The translations under genes were made by a program, and so were the position numbers. This document shows positions 19,655 through 28,059 of a stretch of DNA of 48,611 nt, one piece after another. Source of the stretch: Pseudomonas palleroniana (GTDB taxonomy: Bacteria > Pseudomonadota > Gammaproteobacteria > Pseudomonadales > Pseudomonadaceae); the NCBI RefSeq assembly GCF_003031675.1, contig NZ_PYWX01000065.1, positions 1-48,611 on the forward strand. Reading direction: 5' to 3'. How positions within the stretch are numbered: position 1 is the stretch's first letter; each line of letters opens with the position of its first letter. The notes below the pieces were generated by a model. The model saw nothing but the letters and a program-made list of their open reading frames with translations. It had not been told where the DNA came from and searched no databases.

Positions 19655-20923
19655 TCACAACCGCTGGCTCAGCACGGTCATGAAACGGTGTATCTCATCC
19701 GAGCTGTTCAGCAGGCCGGGGGAGGTGCGGATCACCGGGCCGACATCACGGTCGACCGCGTCGATGACCACGCGGTTTTTCATCATGTGCGCGGCCACCG
19801 CATCGCTGTCCTGGCCCTTGACCCGGAAGAACGTAAACCCCGCCGACAGCTCGGGGCTGCGCGGTGTGACCAGCTCGATTTGTGGGTGAGCCAGCAGCTG
19901 GTTCTTCAATTCGCTGTTGAGGGCATGGATGCGCGCCTGCACCGGCGCCTTGCCCAGTTGCAGGTGCAGCTTGAACGCCTCGTCGGCCGCCCAGCGATGC
20001 TCGAAGGCGTGATAACCGCCGGGCGTCATGGTGGTGGCGAAGTTGGTGTCTTCGGAGAAGGTCGGCACCATCGGCGTGACGTACTTGTTCTCGGTTTCGC
20101 GGGCGCAGACCAGGCCGGTACCGCGTGGGCCAAACATCCATTTGTGCGTGCCGGCGATGAAGAAATCGCAGTGCATGTCCGGGAAGTTGAGGTTTTCCAC
20201 GCCGAAGCCGTGTACGCCATCGATCACATACAGAATGCGGTCCTGGTCGTCACGGTTGCGATTATGTTCCGCCACCAGTTTGCCGATCTCGCCGACCGGC
20301 AGTTTCACGCCGCTGCCCGATTGCACCCAGGTCATGCCGAGTACGCGGGTGTTGGGGCGCAGGTTGCGCTGGATATTGCCCAGCACTTCATCTGCGGACA
20401 CCTGGCTGGGGTTGTCGAACAGCGCGATGCGGCGCACCTGGGTGCCTTGTTTCTGCACGCGAAAATCCAGGCTGTTCTGGGTCGCGTAATGCTCGTGCAC
20501 CGTCGTCAGGATTTCCTGGTCGGCACGCACCTTGATCCCGCCGTAGATCATCGCCAAGCCTTCGGACGTGCTGCCGGTCAGGGCGATCTGCGCCGGTGTG
20601 GCGTTCAGGTAGCGCCCGGCCCATTCACGGACCTGGCCTTCGCGCTTCCAGGTTTCCTGCAGGTCCCAGTCCATTGCCAGCCCGGGGTTGCGGTCGATCT
20701 GCATGCGGTAGCGCTCGATGGCGTCGCGCACGGGCTTGGGGTGTGACGCTACCAGGAAGTTGGAAAAGTGCAGGTAATCCGGGTCCTGGTTGAACAGTTG
20801 CTTGAGTCCCGTCCATGGGTCGTTCGCCAGCGGTGTGGCTGGTGCTGCCAGTGCCTGTGGCAGCAGCGGCAGGCCGGCGGCGAGTACGCCGGCCTGCTTG
20901 AGAAAAGTACGGCGGTTGGTCAT
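19655..20923 (-). CDS. pvdN: Periplasmic PLP enzyme modifying the pyoverdine side chain
   Basis: A 422-residue pyridoxal-phosphate enzyme of the class V aminotransferase/NifS fold. A twin-arginine signal (MTNRRTFLK followed by a hydrophobic stretch and PQALAAP) shows folded export to the periplasm. The cofactor lysine is Lys261 in GTHKWMFG, and Asp235 in YVIDGVHG is placed to hold the pyridine nitrogen. Published work on the P. aeruginosa protein shows conversion of the chromophore-attached glutamate to succinamide. The gene is 19 bases after pvdM and 31 before pvdO, in a tight operon. Confidence 0.95.
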   Translation of the reverse strand: MTNRRTFLKQAGVLAAGLPLLPQALAAPATPLANDPWTGLKQLFNQDPDYLHFSNFLVASHPKPVRDAIERYRMQIDRNPGLAMDWDLQETWKREGQVREWAGRYLNATPAQIALTGSTSEGLAMIYGGIKVRADQEILTTVHEHYATQNSLDFRVQKQGTQVRRIALFDNPSQVSADEVLGNIQRNLRPNTRVLGMTWVQSGSGVKLPVGEIGKLVAEHNRNRDDQDRILYVIDGVHGFGVENLNFPDMHCDFFIAGTHKWMFGPRGTGLVCARETENKYVTPMVPTFSEDTNFATTMTPGGYHAFEHRWAADEAFKLHLQLGKAPVQARIHALNSELKNQLLAHPQIELVTPRSPELSAGFTFFRVKGQDSDAVAAHMMKNRVVIDAVDRDVGPVIRTSPGLLNSSDEIHRFMTVLSQRL

Positions 20924-20942
20924 GGACTTACTTCGTCGGTGA

Positions 20943-22298
20943 TTAACGGTTGGCCAAAGGCTTGGCGGCTTTTTGTACCTGGTCCCAGACCCGCAGGAAG
21001 TTACCGCCCCACAGCTTGGCGATATCGGCTTCGGAGTAGCCGCGCTGGATCAGTTCGGCGGTGACATTGCGCACTTCGCCGACGTTCTCCCAGCCCTGGA
21101 TGCCGCCGCCGTCGTTGAAGTCCGAAGCGAGACCGACGTGATCGATACCGATCTTGCGCACGGTGTAGTCGATGGCGTCGCCCAGGTCCTTGAGGGTGGC
21201 CTTGGGTTCTTCGTCGAGGATGGCGTACAGCGCACTGGCGTATTGGCCGAAGCGCTGTTCGGGCCATGCGGCAATGATTGCGTCGCCGGGCATCAAGGCC
21301 ACGGCCAGGTTGGGCAGGGGCGGCAGGTCGAAGCGTGCGCGCAGGGCGTTGAGCTTGTCCTGGGTTGGCTGGCTCAGCGGGCGCAGGTAGGCGGAAAAGC
21401 CTACGATCTGCACCACGCCGCCGCTGTTCTTGATCAATTGCAGCTCTTTGTCGCTGAGGTTGCGCGGGATGTCGACGAACGCCCGCGGTGCCGAGTGGGA
21501 GGCCACCAGCGGCGTGCGGCTCGTCTGTGCCACTTGCTCCAGGGCTTTGGTCGACATCTGCGACACATCAATGATCACGCCCAGGTCATTCAGGCGGTGG
21601 ACGGCTTGCTTGCCGATCTCCGACAGTCCCTCGAGGGCGTCCACCGAGTCGTTGAAAAACGGCAGTGGCCGCGAAGAGTCGGACCAATCGTTGTTGCCCA
21701 CGTAACTGAAGCCGAACATGCGCATGCCGCGCGCGGTCCACAGGTCCAGCTGGTTCAGGTCGTTGCCCAGCGGGTAGGCGTTGAGCATGCTGATGAAAAT
21801 CGCGAACTTGCCCTCGCCATGCAGGCGCCGGAAATCATCCGGGGTGTAGGCGATGCCCACCTGGTTGGGGAAGTCGCGCACCATGCCGGAGATGATCTTG
21901 TAGCGCACCTCCTGCTCGTGGCGGGCTTCTTCGACAAAGCCCTCGGTGGGTTTGTGAGGCGCGTTGGGGCCGTTCCAGATTTCCGGCCAGCCGAAAATGG
22001 TCAGCGCCGCGCCGGACAAGCGACCACGCGCCGCCTTGGCCAGGTCGAACTGGCCGCCGCCATCCTTGTCGGCCTCGTTGCCGGCGGTGCCGAAATCCAG
22101 GGGGACGGTGATGTGGCTGTCGAAAGACAACAAACGGTCCTGCATCTCGTTGGCCTGCTTGATCACCTCCAGCGGGTAACCGGCATTGCCCTTGAACCAG
22201 TGATCCCAGGCCAGGAAACCGGCCCCGGCACCGATCGCCAGTGCCAGCGGCAGGCCGATGTACAGCGCCTTTTTCGAACGTGGTTTTGTCATTGCCAT
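20943..22298 (-). CDS. pvdM: Periplasmic dipeptidase-like pyoverdine maturation protein
   Basis: A 451-residue protein of the renal dipeptidase (M19) fold with a membrane or signal segment at about residues 12-30, placing the rest in the periplasm. Published work says it is needed for PvdP to oxidise ferribactin. Compared from memory with human dipeptidase 1, several zinc ligands look lost: the DxHxD motif reads DSHIT (Thr64 for Asp), the bridging Glu aligns with Leu172 and the first distal His with Gln247. His268 (ASHSAPR) and the SDF motif are kept. It is probably not a working metallopeptidase. It is the first gene of pvdMNO. Translation starts at 22298 or 6 bases later at a second ATG; neither has a strong ribosome site. 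Confidence 0.93.
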   Translation of the reverse strand: MAMTKPRSKKALYIGLPLALAIGAGAGFLAWDHWFKGNAGYPLEVIKQANEMQDRLLSFDSHITVPLDFGTAGNEADKDGGGQFDLAKAARGRLSGAALTIFGWPEIWNGPNAPHKPTEGFVEEARHEQEVRYKIISGMVRDFPNQVGIAYTPDDFRRLHGEGKFAIFISMLNAYPLGNDLNQLDLWTARGMRMFGFSYVGNNDWSDSSRPLPFFNDSVDALEGLSEIGKQAVHRLNDLGVIIDVSQMSTKALEQVAQTSRTPLVASHSAPRAFVDIPRNLSDKELQLIKNSGGVVQIVGFSAYLRPLSQPTQDKLNALRARFDLPPLPNLAVALMPGDAIIAAWPEQRFGQYASALYAILDEEPKATLKDLGDAIDYTVRKIGIDHVGLASDFNDGGGIQGWENVGEVRNVTAELIQRGYSEADIAKLWGGNFLRVWDQVQKAAKPLANR

Positions 22299-22332
22299 CT
22301 CAGTCAGTTGCGGCCTTTGCTATCAGGGAGGA

Positions 22333-22356
22333 ACGAGCGATGGCGGGGGAAATTTA
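22333..22356 (-). promoter_or_regulatory. PvdS iron-starvation box for pvdMNO
   Basis: Minus strand: CTAAAT with TAAAT at 22356-22352, 16 bases, then CGT at 22335-22333. It lies 34 bases before the pvdM start. Confidence 0.85.
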
Positions 22357-22374
22357 GAGCCAGCGATGCACCGG

Positions 22375-22398
22375 TAAATTTTGCCGGGCTGCAAACGT
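22375..22398 (+). promoter_or_regulatory. PvdS iron-starvation box for pvdP
   Basis: TAAAT (22375-22379), 16 bases, CGT (22396-22398), then 35 bases to the pvdP ATG. It is back to back with the pvdMNO box, 18 bases apart. Confidence 0.85.
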
Positions 22399-22433
22399 TC
22401 TAGCTCTGATTAAGCCGTTTCCTAAGGTAGACA

Positions 22434-24068
22434 ATGACGATCTCTCGACGTGGGTTCATCGCAGGCCTGGCGCTGACCGGCGCGGCTGTGCCGGCGGCCC
22501 TTTATGCCCATCGTGAGTTGACGCGCGAAGAAGCGTTCCCCATCACCCCCGGCGAAGCCACGGTCGACCTGGCCGATACCCAAGGCCAGCACTTGGCCAA
22601 TACCTTGCGTGGCGTCTGGAACCTGCGCCTGGAAGGGCGCGATGCCGGCCTCAAGGGTTTGCCTTCGCAAGGCCTGGCGCTGCTGCTGGACATCGCCCCC
22701 CGTGGCCGTGGCCTGCGCGGTTACCTGGACACCGCCGACAACCTGCGCGCCGAAGGCGAGCCGCGTTACCGCGTGCTGGGCGATCTGGTGACGGGTGAGG
22801 GCGCCTTGCTCTATTGGCGGCTGATCGACCGCGATTCGCCCGCCGGCGTCCCCGCCTATGAATTCAAGATGACCCTCGATGAAGTCTGGGCCGATTTCGG
22901 CAACGCCGGCAGCGGTACTCTGACCGGGCAGATCCTCGACCTCAATCGCCCATTGGCGCTGACCGAACGCGACAACCGTTTTGTCGCGCACAAACAACTG
23001 TTCCCCGAAGCCCGCCAGCGTATCGGCCTCAATCCCACGTTGCTGGCCTGGTTGATCTCGCCCGAGCATCGCCTGTTTCACCAGCTGTGGCACGCCACCC
23101 GCGACCAATGGCACAAGCTCTCCGAGGAGAAACGCGACGCCCTGCGCGGCATCGGCTGGCAGCCCGGCCCGCGTGGCCAGGAGCGTGATGCGCGAGGCCA
23201 GCGCAAGGACCGCAACGGCTCGGGCATCGATTTCTTCTTCATGCACCGGCATATGCTCGGCACGGCGCGCTCCATGCAGGACCTGCCGTCATGGCCGCAA
23301 TTCCCCGAACCGCAACCGGCGCTGGAACGCGACCGCCTGGGCTTCCTGCGTTACTTCGACAACCACGACGGCTTCGCGCTGCCGCCGGCCTGGTCGGCCC
23401 CGGACGATGCCGATTACACCCAATGGGTCGGTGACATCAAGGCGGCCGAGACTTACCACAGCAACTTCCAGGTGTGGGAGTCGCAGTACCGCGACCCGCG
23501 TTACCTGGCCAAGTTGACCCTGGGCCAGTTGGGCTCGGAAATGGAACTGGGCCTGCATGACTGGCTGCACATGCGCTGGGCCTCGGTACCTCGCGACCCG
23601 TCCAATGGTGCCCCGGTGCCTTTCGCCCGCGACCCCTCGGACTTTGCCGCCCGCTGGTATGCGCCCGAAAACGACTTCCTCGGCGACCCGTTCTCCTCCC
23701 ACGTCAACCCGGTGTTCTGGCATTTCCACGGCTGGATCGACGACCGCATCGAAGACTGGTTCCGTGCTCATGAACGCTTCCACCCGGGCGAAGTGAGCCG
23801 CCGCGAAGTCAACGGCGTGGCCTGGTTTGCCCCAGGTCGTTGGGTCGAAGTCGACGACCCGTGGCTGGGCCCCGATACCCACGGCTGCAGCACCACGCCA
23901 GGGCTGCAAATGGGCCGCTCAATGGAGATGGACCCGGAAACCATGAAGCTGGCCCTGCGCATCACCTTCGGCACCGATGACGACCTGCTCAAGGGCTGGT
24001 TCAAGCGCGTGCCGCAACGGCCGTGGTATGCGCGGCATTTGAAGGTCAAGCGCGAGGGTCAGGCTTGA
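22434..24068 (+). CDS. pvdP: Periplasmic tyrosinase forming the pyoverdine chromophore
   Basis: A 544-residue copper enzyme that oxidises the D-Tyr/Dab part of ferribactin and closes the fluorescent chromophore in the periplasm (known role of the family). A twin-arginine signal (MTISRRGFIAGLAL) fits folded, copper-loaded export. Histidine clusters typical of tyrosinase copper sites are visible: HQLWH and FFMHRHM for the first copper, LHDWLHMRW and NPVFWHFHGWIDDRIEDW for the second. Length equals that of the P. aeruginosa protein. The gene stands alone behind its own PvdS box. The next gene starts 56 bases later but is not an obvious member of the system. Confidence 0.96.
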   Translation: MTISRRGFIAGLALTGAAVPAALYAHRELTREEAFPITPGEATVDLADTQGQHLANTLRGVWNLRLEGRDAGLKGLPSQGLALLLDIAPRGRGLRGYLDTADNLRAEGEPRYRVLGDLVTGEGALLYWRLIDRDSPAGVPAYEFKMTLDEVWADFGNAGSGTLTGQILDLNRPLALTERDNRFVAHKQLFPEARQRIGLNPTLLAWLISPEHRLFHQLWHATRDQWHKLSEEKRDALRGIGWQPGPRGQERDARGQRKDRNGSGIDFFFMHRHMLGTARSMQDLPSWPQFPEPQPALERDRLGFLRYFDNHDGFALPPAWSAPDDADYTQWVGDIKAAETYHSNFQVWESQYRDPRYLAKLTLGQLGSEMELGLHDWLHMRWASVPRDPSNGAPVPFARDPSDFAARWYAPENDFLGDPFSSHVNPVFWHFHGWIDDRIEDWFRAHERFHPGEVSRREVNGVAWFAPGRWVEVDDPWLGPDTHGCSTTPGLQMGRSMEMDPETMKLALRITFGTDDDLLKGWFKRVPQRPWYARHLKVKREGQA

Positions 24069-24094
24069 CACCCGGCAGCCGGCGCGCAAGGATC

Positions 24095-24118
24095 AACTCA
24101 ATTTTTGAAAATTGAGTT
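24095..24118. promoter_or_regulatory. Perfect AT-rich palindrome before fic: candidate operator
   Basis: AACTCAATTTT (24095-24105), TG, AAAATTGAGTT (24108-24118): an 11-base perfect inverted repeat ending 6 bases before the fic ATG. It covers the place where a ribosome site would be. It could be an operator, or a hairpin limiting translation. Its AT content contrasts with the surrounding sequence. Confidence 0.6.
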
Positions 24119-24124
24119 TCAGCG

Positions 24125-25477
24125 ATGGCGAAAATCCATAAGCCAGCCGACTTTGCGGTGTTGTTAAAGCAATACGGCCTGGAGATTTTTGAGCTGGCAC
24201 GCCAATACAAGGCGGTTGACGGCAAAGGGCGGTATTTGCACTGGGATGAATTTCGCCGCTATCCGTCACCGGGTGTCGACAAGGACGCCGCATGGGCCGC
24301 CATCAAGATGGCTCGGGCCTGTGGGAGCAAGACGCTTGAGCTGCGCAGCGAGTGCGACAGCCCTTTTTTCTTATACAACACTGATTTTTGTGATGCGGTG
24401 ATTCACGCTGTTGAGTCGATCACGTCCCGGTTGGGAGGCGCGGCGGCGGCATCGCCCCAATATCGGGACAACACCCAGTATCTGGTGGACTCATTGATGA
24501 TGGAGGAGGCGATTTCCAGTGCTCAACTGGAAGGTGCGGCGACGACCCGTAAAATCGCCAAGGACATGTTGGCTAAGGAGCGTGCGCCACAGAACGACGA
24601 TGAGCGGATGATCCTTAACAACTATCACCTGATGCGGCATGCCAAATTTAACAAAGACGAACCGCTTTCTGTTGCGTTGATCTGCGAGTTTCACGGCATT
24701 GCTACAGCGGGAATAGACGAGGAAGACGTCCATCCGGGGCATATCAGGATCCATGACGATATTTTTGTCGGCGGGGCGTCTGATGAAGTGGTCCATCAAC
24801 CCCCCAGGGCGGCGCTGCTGCCGGACAGGCTTGAGGCGCTTTGCCGGTTTGCGAACGAGCGGCATGACGGTCAGGGTGGCACGCACTTTATCCATCCAGT
24901 CGTGAAGGCCATCATCCTGCATTTCATGATCGGTTATGAGCATCCCTTCAGGGACGGTAATGGGCGAACCGCACGTTCTTTGTTTTACTGGTTCATGCTC
25001 AAAAGTGGCTATTGGCCGTTTGAATACATTTCCATCAGTACGCTGCTCAAAGAAGCCCCGATGCAATATGGCCGTTCCTATATCTACACCGAAACCGATG
25101 CGTTTGATCTGACTTACTTCGTCATCTACCAATTGCGGATCATCGAGCGCGCCATCCATGATTTTATGGATTACTTCGAAGGGAAACGGCAAGAAGCCCT
25201 GGAACTGATGGGGTGGGTGGACACGCTGGAGTTGAAGGAGGGATTGAATTATCGCCAGGCTCATTTCTTGAAGAAAGTGCTCCAGCATCCGGGACGTGTA
25301 TTCACCCCCAAGGAACTCACCCACGACTATGACATCTCGGAAAATACCGCACGTAAGGACCTTGAGAAACTGCTGGGCATGAAAGTGCTGTTCAAGGTCC
25401 AGGAAGGTAAATCGTTCCTGTATGTGGCACGAGAGGATGGGCAAGCCAACTTGAAGGCGCTGGCATCTGCGAGTTAG
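24125..25477 (+). CDS. Fic-domain protein with C-terminal winged helix
   Basis: A 450-residue protein with a canonical Fic catalytic motif HPFRDGNGRTAR starting at His273. By family knowledge this transfers AMP (rarely another nucleotide-linked group) to hydroxyl side chains of target proteins. An inhibitory-helix motif SSAQLEG (131-137, with Glu136) precedes it, marking the self-inhibited class with the helix N-terminal to the Fic core. The last ~90 residues look like a winged helix-turn-helix (FTPKELTHDYDISENTARKDLEKLLG), so it may bind DNA, perhaps the palindrome just upstream. Codon use seems more AT-rich and less biased than the pvd genes, suggesting separate acquisition. No antitoxin gene is adjacent. 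Its 3' end nearly meets the opposing thioesterase (7 bases). The target is unknown. Confidence 0.9.
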   Translation: MAKIHKPADFAVLLKQYGLEIFELARQYKAVDGKGRYLHWDEFRRYPSPGVDKDAAWAAIKMARACGSKTLELRSECDSPFFLYNTDFCDAVIHAVESITSRLGGAAAASPQYRDNTQYLVDSLMMEEAISSAQLEGAATTRKIAKDMLAKERAPQNDDERMILNNYHLMRHAKFNKDEPLSVALICEFHGIATAGIDEEDVHPGHIRIHDDIFVGGASDEVVHQPPRAALLPDRLEALCRFANERHDGQGGTHFIHPVVKAIILHFMIGYEHPFRDGNGRTARSLFYWFMLKSGYWPFEYISISTLLKEAPMQYGRSYIYTETDAFDLTYFVIYQLRIIERAIHDFMDYFEGKRQEALELMGWVDTLELKEGLNYRQAHFLKKVLQHPGRVFTPKELTHDYDISENTARKDLEKLLGMKVLFKVQEGKSFLYVAREDGQANLKALASAS

Positions 25478-25484
25478 GTGAGGC

Positions 25485-26027
25485 TCAAACCTGCTCCTCC
25501 CCCCGCAGCTGCACGCTCATGGCGTCACAGCTGGCTGCCCAGTCGCTTAACCACTGCGGCATCGCAGGTGAGGTCTCGTCCAGGCCCAGTTCGCGCAGGA
25601 AATCCGCCGGGGGCAGGGTGCCCTTGGCGTTGCGGAACAGCCCGCGCATCACCACCACGCCAACCACCCGGCCCTGGCTGACGAAGCGGTGCTCCATCAG
25701 GCTCCACTTGTGGTCCCAGCCGAGCATGCGGGTATGCACTTCGAACGCTTCGAACAGTTTCAACTCGCGGCGGAACTTGCCCCAGGTATCGCCCACGATC
25801 GGCAAGGCTTTTTGGCGCAGGGCCACGCGAAAGGCGCCGGTGCGCAGTACAAAATCCATGCGTGCCACGTCCGCCAGGGAAAAATACCGGCCATTGGTGA
25901 CATGCCGGTTGAGGTCCAGGTCCAACGGCCACACCCGCATGCGCACCACGGTGGTGTCCAGCCCATGCACAGGGTTACGCCAGGGGCGGCGGCACAGCAT
26001 GCGGAACAAGCGAAACCAGAGATTCAT
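25485..26027 (-). CDS. Hotdog-fold thioesterase-like protein (4HBT family)
   Basis: A 180-residue protein, probably cytoplasmic or loosely membrane-associated given the basic, hydrophobic N-terminus (MNLWFRLFRMLCRRPW). It carries the hotdog thioesterase pattern DLNRHVTNGRYFSLADVARMD, in which the Asp and the following helix form the active site in acyl-CoA thioesterases. Later family-like stretches are GDTWGKFRRELK and WSLMEHRFVSQGRVVG. The acyl substrate cannot be read from sequence. The gene converges with fic and has its own 106-base upstream region shared with the divergent GlxA-type regulator. Confidence 0.8.
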   Translation of the reverse strand: MNLWFRLFRMLCRRPWRNPVHGLDTTVVRMRVWPLDLDLNRHVTNGRYFSLADVARMDFVLRTGAFRVALRQKALPIVGDTWGKFRRELKLFEAFEVHTRMLGWDHKWSLMEHRFVSQGRVVGVVVMRGLFRNAKGTLPPADFLRELGLDETSPAMPQWLSDWAASCDAMSVQLRGEEQV

Positions 26028-26133
26028 AAAAACGCCAGGCAGTTGATCGGAGCGGGCACTGTAAAGGTGTCGGATCGGCTAAGGTAGGTGCGCAAATGAC
26101 TTATTACATGCGAAAAGCGCAATAGGCCCCTCA

Positions 26134-27093
26134 ATGCACATCACCTTGCTTCTGGCCGATCAATGCTCCGCCGCCAGTGCCACCCTGGCCCTGGAAATGC
26201 TCAGCGCCGCCAACCTGTTCGCCGAGACGCCGCCCTTTGAGCTCACTGTTGCATCCCTCGACGGCGAGCCTGTGGCGGCCTGGGGTGGGCAGCGTTTGCT
26301 GGTGGACCGTTCGCTGGCGCAAGTGGCCCAGACCGACCTGGTATTGATCCCGGGATTTCTCTTTACCCTGAAAGACGCCTTGCCGGCGTTTCCAAGCTAC
26401 GGCCCCTGGCTACGTGAGCAGCATGTGCGTGGCGCAGTGCTGGCCTCGATGTGCACCGGCGCTTTTCTGCTGGCCGAAACCGGCTTGCTATGCGACCTGC
26501 GCGCCACTACCCACTGGGCGTTCGCCGAGCTGTTCCGGCGCCGCTACGCCACGGTGCGCCTGGATGACGCGCAGATCCTGTGCGAAGAAAACCGCATGAT
26601 CACCTGTGGCGGCGCCAGTGCGGCAATGGATTTGATGCTGCACCTGATCCGCCGTTTCGGTTCGCCGGAACTGGCCCACACGTGCAGCCGATACCTGCTG
26701 ATCGATACGGTACGCACCGAACAATCGGTGTATGCCATGTGGTCGCTGCCCAAGAGCCATGGCGACGTTGAAATTCTGCGGGTACAGCACTGGTTGGAGC
26801 AGCACTTTGCCCAGCCGCTGGTGATCGACGAGGTAGCGCGGCGCTTTGGGTTTGGCGTGCGCAATTTCAAGCGGCGCTTCAAGGAGGCGACCGCCCATAC
26901 GCCGATTGCCTACGTGCAGGCCCTGCGCCTGGAGCGGGCCAAGCAGATGCTCGAATCGACGCGCATGACCCTCGAAAGCATCACCTACGCGGTGGGGTAT
27001 GAAGACAGCAATTCGTTTCGCCGCCTGTTCCAGCAACGGGTGGGGATGTTGCCGGCGGCGTATCGCAAGAAATTTCTCGGCGTTGTGCGGTGA
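26134..27093 (+). CDS. GlxA-type AraC-family transcription regulator
   Basis: 319 residues. The N-terminal half is a DJ-1/PfpI-like amidotransferase fold with the nucleophile-elbow motif ASMCTGAFLLAETGLL (about 108-123). The C-terminal ~100 residues are a two-helix-turn-helix AraC DNA-binding domain (IDEVARRFGFGVRNFKRRFKEATAHTP and LESITYAVGYEDSNSFRRLFQQRVG). Relatives control quaternary amine and amino-acid use in Pseudomonas (GbdR, CdhR, ArgR type), but this one's ligand is unknown. It is divergent from the thioesterase and ends one base before the opposing LysR gene. Confidence 0.88.
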   Translation: MHITLLLADQCSAASATLALEMLSAANLFAETPPFELTVASLDGEPVAAWGGQRLLVDRSLAQVAQTDLVLIPGFLFTLKDALPAFPSYGPWLREQHVRGAVLASMCTGAFLLAETGLLCDLRATTHWAFAELFRRRYATVRLDDAQILCEENRMITCGGASAAMDLMLHLIRRFGSPELAHTCSRYLLIDTVRTEQSVYAMWSLPKSHGDVEILRVQHWLEQHFAQPLVIDEVARRFGFGVRNFKRRFKEATAHTPIAYVQALRLERAKQMLESTRMTLESITYAVGYEDSNSFRRLFQQRVGMLPAAYRKKFLGVVR

Positions 27094-27094
27094 T

Positions 27095-27958
27095 TCAACG
27101 GCGCAATTGCGGCTCGTCTTCGATACACGTCACCAGAAACTCCATCACCACTTTCACCGAGGGTGAGCGGCGCATATCCGGGTACACCGTGAGCCAGATA
27201 TCGCGCACCGGACCTTCGCTGGCCGTTGGCAGCCTGACCAGTAACGGATCGTGGTCGCCCACCAGGGTCGGCAATACCACGGCGCCGACCCGGGCGCGGG
27301 CTGCCATTTGCTGGGTAATCAGCTCACTGGCGGCAAACACCACCGGCCGTTGGCCGCGCACTTGGTGCATCCACGCCTGTTGGGGCAGGTGATCGCGGCT
27401 ACTGTCATAGGCGACGAAGCCCCACTGCGGCGCTGGCAATTGTTGCAGTTCGGGCGAGCCATACAGCCCGAAGCGCACCACGCCGACCTTGCGCCGCACC
27501 AGCGCGTTCTCGTCGGGCCGCACGGTGCGCAGGGCAATATCGGCCTCGCCCTTGTCCAGTGCCGCGACCTGGGTAGACGGCATCAGCACCAGATTCAACT
27601 GGGGATACTGCGCACGCAAACGGGCGATGTGGGGGGCGATGCAATGGTTGGCGATGGACGGCGGGCAACTGACCCGTACCGTACCGACCATTTCGATGGA
27701 GGCGACCCGCGACAGGCGCATGACGTCAGTGGCCATTTCGTCCATGCCGGCCGCCAGTTTCGCCAACGCCAGGCCCTGCGCAGTGAGCGGCCGGCTACGC
27801 GGCAAGCGGTCTACCAGCTTGACGCCCAGGGCTTTTTCCAGCGCGTCGACGCGGCGCCCGACGGTAGCATGTTCCACCTGCAACTCCCGCGCGGCCGCCG
27901 ACAGCGACTGGGTGCGTGCCAATACGGTGAAGAAGTACAGATCCTGCCAGTCGAACAT
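27095..27958 (-). CDS. LysR-family transcription regulator
   Basis: 287 residues. The N-terminal winged helix reads FFTVLARTQSLSAAARELQVEHATVGRRVDALEKALG, typical of LysR regulators, and a periplasmic-binding-like effector domain follows. It is divergent from the quinone oxidoreductase with about 100 bases between starts. The simplest inference is that it controls that gene and itself. The stop is one base from the end of the convergent GlxA-type regulator. Confidence 0.9.
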   Translation of the reverse strand: MFDWQDLYFFTVLARTQSLSAAARELQVEHATVGRRVDALEKALGVKLVDRLPRSRPLTAQGLALAKLAAGMDEMATDVMRLSRVASIEMVGTVRVSCPPSIANHCIAPHIARLRAQYPQLNLVLMPSTQVAALDKGEADIALRTVRPDENALVRRKVGVVRFGLYGSPELQQLPAPQWGFVAYDSSRDHLPQQAWMHQVRGQRPVVFAASELITQQMAARARVGAVVLPTLVGDHDPLLVRLPTASEGPVRDIWLTVYPDMRRSPSVKVVMEFLVTCIEDEPQLRR

Positions 27959-28059
27959 CGGGTTATTTCCGCACGGAGGTTGTGAATAGATGGGGAATTT
28001 TCAGTCTGATAGCGTCCTTTTACCATGGGCACTTCCTACTGCAAACGGAGTTGTTCCCC

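Noticed and set aside
24125..25477. Fic as toxin of a Fic/antitoxin pair
   Set aside because: No small antitoxin frame is next to it, and the inhibitory SSAQLEG motif is inside the protein itself.
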